Below are positions 25,182 to 32,014 of a DNA stretch of 64,000 nucleotides, in pieces. The position numbers were made by a program, and so were the translations under genes. Under the pieces are notes generated by a model. That model made no database searches, was not told where the DNA came from, and was given only the letters and a program-made list of their open reading frames with translations. Origin of the DNA: Pedobacter sp. (GTDB lineage: Bacteria; Bacteroidota; Bacteroidia; Sphingobacteriales; Sphingobacteriaceae); assembly GCA_025351765.1 (NCBI GenBank), contig JANXVH010000101.1:1-64000 (forward strand), given 5' to 3'. Position 1 is the stretch's first letter, and each line of letters starts with the position of its first letter.

Positions 25182-26192
25182 TTACTGCAAAAGCTGTGTT
25201 TTGTATTCTTTCAATATTTCTTTAAACTCCTGAACTGTAGATGAGAGATCCTTAACAGACGCACCCCCTGCAGCATTCCTGTGTCCACCGCCATTGAAAT
25301 ATTTTTTACAGATCTCATTGGCCGGAAAATCACCGGTGGAGCGCAAAGATAATTTAACTTTATCAGTTCTTTCAATAATAAATGCAGCAAGTCTTATCCC
25401 ATTTATTGACAAGGCATAATTCACAATACCCTCAGTATCACCAGTTATAATCTTGTAATCGTTCAGTTCTTGTCTGGTAACCGTAATAATTGCCGTATTA
25501 TATTCTCTTAATATCTCCAGTTTATTACTAATACAATGCCCTAAAAAACGTAAACGGTTCTCGGTAGCATTATCGTATACCAGCTGATGAATTTTCCAGT
25601 GCTCTGCTCCGGCATCAATCAAATTGGCTGCAATTCTATAAACCGCAGAAGTAGCAGAAGGAAAGCGGAAAGATCCTGAATCTGTCATGATCCCGGTATA
25701 TAAACAGGTTGCAATATCCTTATTCATCAGTTCACCATCGTTCAGCTCGTTTACAATAAACTCATAAACCAGTTGGGCAGCCGCACAGGCGTTGATACTC
25801 CAATGTCGGTAATCATCAAAATCTTCTGGCTCCAGGTGATGATCTATCATTAATTTATAGGCACCTGATGCCCTTACCAGTTCTCCCAGCTCATTAATTC
25901 TGCTTAGGGTATTAAAGTCCAAGCAAAATATCAATGCGGCATTAGCTACAAGCTCGGCCGCTTCGGCAGTTTTTTCTGTATAAATGATCACATCAGAGTT
26001 GTTGGGCAGCCAATGTAAAAAATATGGATAATCTGTAGGTGTAATCACCGTAACATGATGCCCCAATTGTATCAGGTAAGCATATAAACCCAATGAGGAA
26101 CCCATTGCGTCACCATCAGGTTTATGATGGGTAGTTATTACAATCTTCTGCGGGGTAGCCAGCAGCTCTTTTATTTCAGTGATAGACAACAT
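25182..26192 (-). CDS. DHH phosphoesterase, NrnA-like oligoribonuclease/pAp phosphatase
   Basis: 336 residues. The DHH domain has THHKPDGDAMGSSLGLY, FCLDFNTLSR and MIDHHLEPEDF; the DHHA1 domain ends with FNGGGHRNAAGG, the substrate-binding GGGH motif. NrnA-type enzymes degrade short RNA (nanoRNA, including pGpG) and dephosphorylate 3'-phosphoadenosine 5'-phosphate; which activity dominates here is not visible. The start is supported by a TAGCTTTG box 10 nt upstream. It is divergent from ndk, whose product also belongs to nucleotide metabolism. Confidence 0.9.
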   Translation of the reverse strand: MLSITEIKELLATPQKIVITTHHKPDGDAMGSSLGLYAYLIQLGHHVTVITPTDYPYFLHWLPNNSDVIIYTEKTAEAAELVANAALIFCLDFNTLSRINELGELVRASGAYKLMIDHHLEPEDFDDYRHWSINACAAAQLVYEFIVNELNDGELMNKDIATCLYTGIMTDSGSFRFPSATSAVYRIAANLIDAGAEHWKIHQLVYDNATENRLRFLGHCISNKLEILREYNTAIITVTRQELNDYKIITGDTEGIVNYALSINGIRLAAFIIERTDKVKLSLRSTGDFPANEICKKYFNGGGHRNAAGGASVKDLSSTVQEFKEILKEYKTQLLQ

Positions 26193-26202
26193 ATTTCGGG
26201 CG

Positions 26203-26210
26203 CAAAGCTA
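26203..26210 (-). promoter_or_regulatory. -7 box of the NrnA-like gene
   Basis: TAGCTTTG on the minus strand, about 10 nt upstream of the ATG. Confidence 0.42.
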
Positions 26211-26317
26211 ATGATTTAATGATAATTTGAAGCGTAATAAATTTGACACGCTGTAAAACAATTACCATCAAAAATACCTAACTAAATTTCAAGCTTTAAT
26301 ATTAAGAGTATTAAACG

Positions 26318-26325
26318 TAAATTTG
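26318..26325 (+). promoter_or_regulatory. -7 box of ndk
   Basis: TAAATTTG, matching TAnnTTTG, 18 nt before the ndk ATG. The -33 region has only CTTTA, a weak match. An A-rich leader follows. Confidence 0.45.
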
Positions 26326-26343
26326 CAAAAAATTTAAAAAAAA

Positions 26344-26763
26344 ATGACTACAAACAGAACATTTACAATGATTAAGCCAGATGGTGTTGCAAACGGACAC
26401 ATCGGTGCAATCATTAATGACATCACTTCCGCAGGTTTTAAAATCATCGCATTAAAATACACTAAGCTAACTAGCGAAACCGCAGGTAAGTTTTACGAAA
26501 TACATAAAGGTCGCCCTTTTTATAATGATCTGGTAAGCTTCATGTCGTCAGGCCCTATCGTTGCCGCTATTCTCGAAAAAGACAATGCAATTGAAGACTT
26601 TAGAGCACTAATTGGCGCAACTAATCCTGCTGATGCTGCAGAAGGTACTATTCGTAAAAAATATGCTAAATCAATAGATGCAAATACAGTACACGGGTCA
26701 GACTCAAACGAAAATGCAGCTATAGAAGGTGATTTTTTCTTTTCAGCAGACGAAAGGTTTTAG
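26344..26763 (+). CDS. ndk: Nucleoside diphosphate kinase
   Basis: 139 residues, normal Ndk length. It transfers the gamma-phosphate from ATP to other nucleoside diphosphates through a phospho-histidine. Motifs are [16 protein letters not shown] at the start, the Kpn-loop region [19 protein letters not shown], the [16 protein letters not shown] loop, and the catalytic His in [10 protein letters not shown]. It is followed after one base by an FKBP gene (TAG, then T, then ATG), so the two are probably co-transcribed and translationally coupled. Confidence 0.97.
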   Translation: MTTNRTFTMIKPDGVANGHIGAIINDITSAGFKIIALKYTKLTSETAGKFYEIHKGRPFYNDLVSFMSSGPIVAAILEKDNAIEDFRALIGATNPADAAEGTIRKKYAKSIDANTVHGSDSNENAAIEGDFFFSADERF

Positions 26764-26764
26764 T

Positions 26765-27505
26765 ATGAAAAAGATCCTGATCACTCTTTTATTGCCACTT
26801 TGTGCTTCCACTATGTTTGCACAAACTGCTAAAAAAACAACGCTGACAAGAAAGACCACCACTACCAAAACAGCTGGTACGGCCAGTTCAAAACCAATCA
26901 TTTTTAAAAGCTCATTGGATTCTGCAAGTTATGCTTTTGGATTAGGTATGGCCAGCAACATGAAAAGTGGCGGTATCAATGGCCTAAATTACGACATGCT
27001 TTTACAGGGATGTAAAGATGCTTTTGCAGGTAAAATGCCAGCAATAGACAAGGCGAAATCTGAAGCGGCCATCAATAACTTTGTAAGTAATATTACCAAG
27101 CAAAAGTTTGCACCAACAATTGCTGCGGGCAAGGCCTTTCTGGAAAACAACAAGAAACAGGCTGGTGTACAGGTTACAGCTAGCGGTATCCAGTATCAGG
27201 TAATTACAAAAGGTGTTGGAGCTACTCCTAAAGCTACAGATTCCGTTACTGTACATTACAGGGGTACTTTGCTTAATGGTACTGAGTTCGATAGTTCTTA
27301 TAAAAGGAACGAGCCAACTACTTTTCCACTAGATAGGGTAATACCAGGGTGGACAGAAGGTGTTCAGTTAATGCAACCGGGCGCTAAGTATAAATTCGTT
27401 ATTCCTTATAAACTTGCCTATGGCGAGAGTGGTGCCGGACAAGACATCCCTCCATTTAGCACCCTTATATTCGAAATAGAGTTGTTAAAGATAAACGGAA
27501 AGTAA
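26765..27505 (+). CDS. Periplasmic FKBP-type peptidyl-prolyl isomerase (FkpA/Mip-like)
   Basis: From the ATG one base after the ndk stop the protein is 246 residues. The signal peptide MKKILITLLLPLCASTMFAQ is followed by a Thr/Lys-rich linker and a helical FKBP_N dimerisation region (about 48-125, SYAFGLGMASNMKSGG). The C-terminal FKBP domain (about 145-245) is canonical: TDSVTVHYRGTLLNGTEFDS, VIPGWTEGVQLMQPGAKY, IPYKLAYGESGAGQDIPPFS and LIFEIELLKI. Active-site aromatic residues are kept, so it is likely active. This layout is that of FkpA and Mip, periplasmic folding catalysts and chaperones. Confidence 0.92.
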   Translation: MKKILITLLLPLCASTMFAQTAKKTTLTRKTTTTKTAGTASSKPIIFKSSLDSASYAFGLGMASNMKSGGINGLNYDMLLQGCKDAFAGKMPAIDKAKSEAAINNFVSNITKQKFAPTIAAGKAFLENNKKQAGVQVTASGIQYQVITKGVGATPKATDSVTVHYRGTLLNGTEFDSSYKRNEPTTFPLDRVIPGWTEGVQLMQPGAKYKFVIPYKLAYGESGAGQDIPPFSTLIFEIELLKINGK

Positions 27506-27557
27506 TTGATAAAACCTTTGTTATAGAACTTTGTTAATTAGTACAAAACTAAATGAT

Positions 27558-27722
27558 ATGACTAAGAGATATTTTCCACTTGCCCTAATCGCCCTGCTTA
27601 CCACAACCCTTTCAAGTTGTGAACTGGTTCAGGGGATTTTTAAAGCCGGAGTAGTAACAGGTGTAATTGTAGTAGTATTGGTAGTTGCCCTGATTATCTG
27701 GCTTGTTAGTAAAGTATTTTGA
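27558..27722 (+). CDS. Small lipoprotein with one C-terminal membrane segment
   Basis: 54 residues from the ATG of MTKRYFPLAL. The signal peptide carries the lipobox TLSSC (Cys about 21). A short spacer (ELVQGIFKAG) is followed by a 20-residue valine/isoleucine-rich hydrophobic stretch and LVSKVF. Similar tiny proteins occur widely in Bacteroidota and are often mis-annotated as enzymes; nothing here supports an enzymatic role. It follows the FKBP gene by 52 nt and converges on the DUF721 gene. Confidence 0.7.
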   Translation: MTKRYFPLALIALLTTTLSSCELVQGIFKAGVVTGVIVVVLVVALIIWLVSKVF

Positions 27723-27737
27723 TGGCAGATGCTAGTT

Positions 27738-28028
27738 TTAAAGGAAAACTATATCTGTAATTACTTCAGTACCGGCTCGTTCATTAATTTTTTGGATGAT
27801 GCCGGTTTTGACCATCAATAGCTCATTCTTAATCACAGAAGATTCCAGTCTGATAAAAAGCTTTTTCTGAAATACATAAACTTGGGTGGTTCTGTTCGCA
27901 ACCGCCATTCCCATCAGTTCAGGCCAGAATGCCACAACAGCAGTTTCATCGAACTTCCCTTTCAGCTTATATACCTTAAGCATCTTCCCAATCCCTTCCT
28001 TTAAGGTAATGTCATTCGGCTTACGCAT
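27738..28028 (-). CDS. DUF721/DciA-like protein
   Basis: 96 residues. The DUF721 fold is recognisable as IGKMLKVYKLKGKFDETAVV, FWPELMGMAVANRTTQVYV and LFIRLESSVIKNELLMVK. DciA proteins of this family load the replicative helicase DnaB in bacteria lacking DnaC/DnaI, but short Bacteroidota versions are not all tested. The start codon overlaps the recF stop by 8 nt (ATGCGTAA), so translation is coupled. Location directly behind recF supports a role in replication or repair (inference). Confidence 0.82.
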   Translation of the reverse strand: MRKPNDITLKEGIGKMLKVYKLKGKFDETAVVAFWPELMGMAVANRTTQVYVFQKKLFIRLESSVIKNELLMVKTGIIQKINERAGTEVITDIVFL

Positions 28029-29124
28029 GATGTATTGATCCGTTAGTTACCTCAAATAATGTTAGTGGTATTTTTATCTTGTTAAAGATACCCACTATCC
28101 GATCTTTTCCCGTGTCTGTTATAAAGATCTGACCAAAATCCTGATGAGACACCATCTCCATTAGTTTACTTACCCTGCTATCATCAAGCTTGTCAAAAAT
28201 ATCATCAAGCAGCAATAAGGGCTTAAAGCCTCTATACTTTTGCAGGTAAGCATATTGCGCCAATTTAAGAGCGATAACGAAGGACTTCTGCTGCCCTTGC
28301 GAACCAAATTTCTTAAGTGGCATATCTGCTATACTAAACACCAGCTCATCCTTATGGATTCCCGTTGTGGTGCGTTCCAAAACTTTATCCCTCTCCATGG
28401 ATTGCAGCAGCAAATGTTCAAAAGCAGTATCAATGAGCTGGCTCTGATATTGCAAACTAACCAATTCGTTAGATGCGGTGATGAACTCGTAGTACTTATT
28501 AAACAAGGGTATAAAATCCATCATAAATTCCTGCCTTTTGGCAAAAATTTTAATCCCAGAGGCCACCAGCTTATCGTTGTAAATTTCAAGTAATGAGGGA
28601 TCATAACTTTTGGTAATGGAAATCTGCTTCAATAATGCATTACGGTTCAGCAAGTGCTTGTTATAAAGAATCAGCTCGTCCAAATAATGTGCATCAGTTT
28701 GCGAGATCACATTATCCATAAACCTACGGCGCTCCTCACTTCCTTCCATAATTATAGCCGTATCGTAAGGTGAGATCATGACCAGCGGAAAAAGGCCGAT
28801 GTGACTGGCCAGTTTATCGTATTCCTTTTTGTTTCTCTTAAACTGCTTTTTCTGATTGCGTTTTACCCCGCAAGTAATCTTTTCATTTTTCTCCTGACGC
28901 TCAAAATCGCCTTGAATTAAAAAAAGATCCTCATTGGTTTTAATCTGCTGACTATCAATAGGATTAAAATACCCCTTACAAAGACATAAATAATGTATAG
29001 CATCCAGTAAATTAGTTTTACCAGCACCATTATTACCTACAAATGCATTTACAGTTTTAGAAAAACTAACGCTTGCATCAGAATAGTTCTTAAAATTTAG
29101 GAGTGTAATGTTCTTTAACCACAT
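28021..29124 (-). CDS. recF: DNA replication/repair protein RecF
   Basis: 367 residues, the normal length. It is an SMC/ABC-like ATPase that helps RecOR load RecA at gaps. Walker A is VGNNGAGKTNLLDAIH, the signature motif is KFGSQGQQKSFVIALKLA, and Walker B with D-loop is LLLDDIFDKLDDSRV. The N-terminus LKNITLLNFKNYSDASV is typical. Here recF is not next to dnaA-dnaN but heads a two-gene unit with the DUF721 gene. A TAACTTTG box lies 13 nt before the start. Confidence 0.96.
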   Translation of the reverse strand: MWLKNITLLNFKNYSDASVSFSKTVNAFVGNNGAGKTNLLDAIHYLCLCKGYFNPIDSQQIKTNEDLFLIQGDFERQEKNEKITCGVKRNQKKQFKRNKKEYDKLASHIGLFPLVMISPYDTAIIMEGSEERRRFMDNVISQTDAHYLDELILYNKHLLNRNALLKQISITKSYDPSLLEIYNDKLVASGIKIFAKRQEFMMDFIPLFNKYYEFITASNELVSLQYQSQLIDTAFEHLLLQSMERDKVLERTTTGIHKDELVFSIADMPLKKFGSQGQQKSFVIALKLAQYAYLQKYRGFKPLLLLDDIFDKLDDSRVSKLMEMVSHQDFGQIFITDTGKDRIVGIFNKIKIPLTLFEVTNGSIHHA

Positions 29125-29137
29125 AAATATTCTAAGT

Positions 29138-29145
29138 CAAAGTTA
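29138..29145 (-). promoter_or_regulatory. -7 box of recF
   Basis: TAACTTTG on the minus strand, 13 nt before the ATG. Confidence 0.42.
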
Positions 29146-29207
29146 CCGTTTACCATTGTCAATTAACATGGCTGTTAATATGTTTTATTAAATACTTAAA
29201 AAAGAGG

Positions 29208-29237
29208 TTGATACTTTGATGTAAAAATGTATTTTTG
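29208..29237 (+). promoter_or_regulatory. Promoter of the TPR membrane protein gene
   Basis: TTG (29208-29210), exactly 19 nt, then TATTTTTG (29230-29237). This is a full match to the Bacteroidota -33/-7 pattern, 24 nt before the chosen ATG. Confidence 0.65.
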
Positions 29238-29261
29238 CAATCCTTAATTTTTTTAAATCAA

Positions 29262-29930
29262 ATGTTAGATACAGAAAAAGAAATAGCCCCGCCGGTAAGA
29301 AAGGGCTCATTTTTACAAGAAAATACTAAAAGTCTATTGTTTATCGTAGGTGCTGTTGTATTGCTTATAGGCATATATATATGGTACCAAAATGTATATT
29401 TAAAAGGCAGGACTGAAGAGGCATCTGCTAAAATGTACAAAGCAGAGCATTTTATAGGGGCAGATTCATTGTCAAATAAAGCCTTAAAAGGCGAAGGCGG
29501 CTTCCCGGGTTTAGAAACCATTGCAGACGAATATGCAAACACCAAATCTGCAAACCTGGCTAACCTTTATCTAGGAGGCATTTATTTGCGCAAAGGCGAA
29601 TACCAAAAAGCAGTAGTATCTCTAGGCAAATATTCTGAAACCGGCAGCGCAGTTATTGACCCGCTTGCTTTAGGTTTATTAGGTGATGCTTACAGCGAAT
29701 TGAAAGACTATAAACAAGCTGCAACTTATTATAAAAAAGCAGCTGATAAAGGCAACAATAAGTTTACTTCTCCAATGTTCTTAAAAAAACTTGGTCTGGT
29801 TAATGAAACCCTGAAAAACTATAAAGACGCTCAAGATGCGTATACTAAAATCAAAACCCAATATCCTGAAAGTCAGGAAGCGGTATCGATTGACGAATAT
29901 ATTGGCCGTGCCGAAGCTCAGGTTAAGTAG
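29262..29930 (+). CDS. Membrane-anchored TPR protein (YfgM/TolA-binding-like)
   Basis: 222 residues from the ATG of MLDTEKEIAPPVRKGSF; an upstream TTG in frame falls inside the promoter and is rejected. One transmembrane helix at about 26-44 (SLLFIVGAVVLLIGIYIWY) gives an N-in topology, with the rest in the periplasm. TPR units cover about 95-215 (ANLYLGGIYLRKGEYQKAV, LLGDAYSELKDYKQAATYY, KDAQDAYTKIKTQYPES). The layout resembles E. coli YfgM, which links the translocon to periplasmic chaperones. It has its own promoter and a terminator. Confidence 0.85.
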   Translation: MLDTEKEIAPPVRKGSFLQENTKSLLFIVGAVVLLIGIYIWYQNVYLKGRTEEASAKMYKAEHFIGADSLSNKALKGEGGFPGLETIADEYANTKSANLANLYLGGIYLRKGEYQKAVVSLGKYSETGSAVIDPLALGLLGDAYSELKDYKQAATYYKKAADKGNNKFTSPMFLKKLGLVNETLKNYKDAQDAYTKIKTQYPESQEAVSIDEYIGRAEAQVK

Positions 29931-29950
29931 TTTCAAAAAGACATTTTTAC

Positions 29951-29981
29951 AAAAGGTTAGCTGTTAAGCTAGCCTTTTTTT
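29951..29981 (+). terminator. Rho-independent terminator after the TPR gene
   Basis: AAAAGGTTAGC pairs with GCTAGCCTTTT (one G-U) across a 6-nt loop and is followed by T residues. It lies 20 nt past the stop codon and just ahead of the ribH promoter box. Confidence 0.8.
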
Positions 29982-29993
29982 ATATCCAACTAG

Positions 29994-30001
29994 TATCTTT
30001 G
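29994..30001 (+). promoter_or_regulatory. -7 box of ribH
   Basis: TATCTTTG ends 4 nt before the ribH ATG. The transcript is probably near-leaderless. Confidence 0.45.
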
Positions 30002-30005
30002 CAGT

Positions 30006-30497
30006 ATGGCAACACAATTAAAAAACCTATCTGATTTTTCTCATACTACCATCCCTAATGGTGCAGATTATAAAATAGCAATAGCGGTAGCAGAATGGAA
30101 TGCCGAAATAACAGGTGCTTTGTACAAAGGTGCTTTTGATACGCTAATTAAACATGGCGTTAGCGAAGATAAAATCATCTCCATAGCTGTACCTGGTAGC
30201 TTTGAATTAACTAGCGCTGCAGATCTATTACTTAAAAAACATCTAGATCTGGATGCAGTTATATGCCTCGGTTGTGTAATACAGGGTGATACTAAGCACT
30301 TTGATTTTATTTGTGATGCCGTGGCCAACGGTGTTACCAATGTAAGTGTTAAGCACAGTAAACCGGTAATATTTGGTGTACTGACTACCAACGATCAGCA
30401 ACAGGCAATAGACAGAGCCGGCGGAAAGCTTGGGAATAAAGGAGATGAAGCCGCAATTACTGCCATAAAAATGGCGCATCTTGCCGCAACACTGTAA
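30006..30497 (+). CDS. ribH: 6,7-dimethyl-8-ribityllumazine synthase
   Basis: 163 residues, the standard lumazine synthase length. It condenses 5-amino-6-ribitylamino-uracil with 3,4-dihydroxybutanone phosphate in riboflavin synthesis and forms icosahedral or pentameric shells. Motifs are IAVAEWNAEITGALYKGA, VPGSFELTSAADLLLK, and ICLGCVIQGDTKHFDFICDA with the catalytic His and the phosphate-binding segment. PVIFGVLTTNDQQQAIDRAGG closes the active site. There are no other rib genes nearby and no FMN riboswitch upstream, since the leader is too short. Confidence 0.97.
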   Translation: MATQLKNLSDFSHTTIPNGADYKIAIAVAEWNAEITGALYKGAFDTLIKHGVSEDKIISIAVPGSFELTSAADLLLKKHLDLDAVICLGCVIQGDTKHFDFICDAVANGVTNVSVKHSKPVIFGVLTTNDQQQAIDRAGGKLGNKGDEAAITAIKMAHLAATL

Positions 30498-30563
30498 CAA
30501 TGCTTTGAATGTTTAGGCAAAAGACGTAGCTTAGTAAAAGAATCCATTATAATCTAAAATTAG

Positions 30564-30686
30564 ATGAAAAAAGTTGCTGTGTTATTGATTGGCGTATTTT
30601 TTGCAATTACTTTGTTAGAAGCGTGTTCCAGTCGTCTTTGCCCTGCTTACAGTTCGTACCCGGAAGGCAAAAGAAGACGTGGGTAA
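30564..30686 (+). CDS. Tiny lipoprotein (40 residues)
   Basis: A 41-codon frame between ribH and ytxJ. It begins MKKVAVLLIGVFFAITLLEAC, a complete lipoprotein signal peptide with lipobox LLEAC, and leaves a mature peptide of about 20 residues: CSSRLCPAYSSYPEGKRRRG. The intact lipobox and the ATG with a clear signal sequence make chance unlikely. The basic end (KRRR) would sit at the membrane surface. Such mini-lipoproteins beside redox genes recur in the phylum but have no known function. It is followed by ytxJ after 25 nt. Confidence 0.65.
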   Translation: MKKVAVLLIGVFFAITLLEACSSRLCPAYSSYPEGKRRRG

Positions 30687-30711
30687 TTATTAATAAAAGA
30701 AAGGATTACAG

Positions 30712-31053
30712 ATGCAGTGGAAATACATTACCGATCTAGCTCAGATCGATGAAATTAAAAATCAAACCGGCTATAGCTTAATCTTCAAACACAGCACGCG
30801 TTGCGCTGTTAGCATGATGGCTAAAAGACGTTTCGAAATGGATTGGGAAGCTATTCCTACAGATACCAATTTATATTTTCTTGACTTGATTGCTTACCGA
30901 CCAATATCAGCTCAAATTGCCGAAACATTTCAGGTACACCATGAGTCTCCACAAATTCTTCTTATTAAAGATGGAGCGTGTATGCTTGATGCTTCGCACA
31001 GCGATATATCAGCAGAAGAAGTTGCAGAAGTGATCGCCAGTCAAACGGTTTAA
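30712..31053 (+). CDS. ytxJ: Bacillithiol-system redox-active protein YtxJ
   Basis: 113 residues with a thioredoxin-like fold. The single redox cysteine is in SLIFKHSTRCAVSMMAKR, the signature of the YtxJ family (DUF2847). The segment VHHESPQILLIKDG has the cis-Pro of thioredoxin folds. The family co-occurs with bacillithiol biosynthesis and is proposed to act as a monothiol bacilliredoxin-like protein, although its reaction has not been firmly established. bshA in this window and the ypdA remnant fit a bacillithiol-using organism. Confidence 0.88.
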   Translation: MQWKYITDLAQIDEIKNQTGYSLIFKHSTRCAVSMMAKRRFEMDWEAIPTDTNLYFLDLIAYRPISAQIAETFQVHHESPQILLIKDGACMLDASHSDISAEEVAEVIASQTV

Positions 31054-31114
31054 CGCCCGCAAGTTAATTGCCCAAATTTCTTTTTTACTGATTAGCAAAG
31101 GTCATCAAATTCTG

Positions 31115-31122
31115 TACATTTG
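31115..31122 (+). promoter_or_regulatory. -7 box upstream of the membrane protein gene
   Basis: TACATTTG, 7 nt before ATG 31130. It supports that ATG as the true start although its frame closes after 14 codons. Confidence 0.45.
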
Positions 31123-31129
31123 CGCCGAT

Positions 31130-31899
31130 ATGTACCAATACATATCTGTACAGATATTAAAATTAGCGCATTAAACTTCGAGGAATTAAATATAGAGGCT
31201 TCTTACAAAAAGCAGCTTGGACTTGCCTTATTTTTTCCACTCTTTACCCTGGTAGCTTTAGGTATTGACTCTGTTTACTTCACAGATGCCTATTTTGACG
31301 GCAGACAAATTACAAACCTTTTAGTAGTAATCTATTTTCTGTTGATGTACGCCGCATCAGGCAGCCATCTGCGCAAGTTAATGTTTGTGATGGTGTTTCT
31401 TTCTTACATTGGGGAGCTCCTATTTTGCTCCCTGTTGGGCATGTACACTTACCGTACACCCTATATTCCATTATATGTTCCATTTGGCCACGGCATTGTA
31501 TACGCATCTGGTTATATTATAGCAAAAACTACCCTTGCATCACATCTAGATAACAAACTCCGCATATTCTTTGCTATCGCTTTCACTATTCTGTTTCTAT
31601 CCGCGGGCTTTTTTCTTGGAGATATACTTACCCTTATATTGGGCGTTCTATTTTTCCTGCTCCTCTACAGAAAACGCTGGGACAACATGTATTACTTTAT
31701 CGCTCTTTGTGTTATAATTATTGAACTTATTGGAACCTATTTTAAATGCTGGGGTTGGGCGCACAAAATATTTGGACATATACCAGCCTCAAACCCGCCA
31801 ATGGGCGCTGTATTTTTATATGCCGGTGGCGATGTGTTGCTGGCAAAAATTGTAGCCCTATGGAATAAACGAAGGCCAGCTATTTCTTTTATCCGTTAA
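31130..31899 (+). CDS. Multi-pass membrane protein of unknown function; 5' end probably frameshifted
   Basis: The long frame encodes about 250 residues with seven or so membrane helices (LGLALFFPLFTLVALGI, LLVVIYFLLMYAASG, FVMVFLSYIGELLFCSL and others) and a conserved-looking end WAHKIFGHIPASNPPMGA. It has no ATG, GTG or TTG start after the promoter; a TTG at 31120 lies inside the -7 box. ATG 31130 follows the promoter naturally but hits TAA after 14 codons. One extra A in the AAAA run near 31158-31163 would join the two as MYQYISVQILKISALNFEEL. A frameshift, phase-variable homopolymer or sequencing error is likely. I do not recognise the family. Confidence 0.6.
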
Positions 31900-32014
31900 A
31901 TATAATTAGCTTTAAAACACAAACTTATAGGGATAATGCCATCTTGATTTTTAAACCCAACCTCTTGGACAAATCATGATAGTCATCTCCTTCATAAAAA
32001 CGAATCATAAAAAG

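Noticed and set aside
31130-31174. 14-codon ATG frame that could be a regulatory leader peptide
   Set aside because: No terminator/antiterminator hairpins or runs of regulatory codons follow. A one-base indel joining it to the long downstream frame explains it better.
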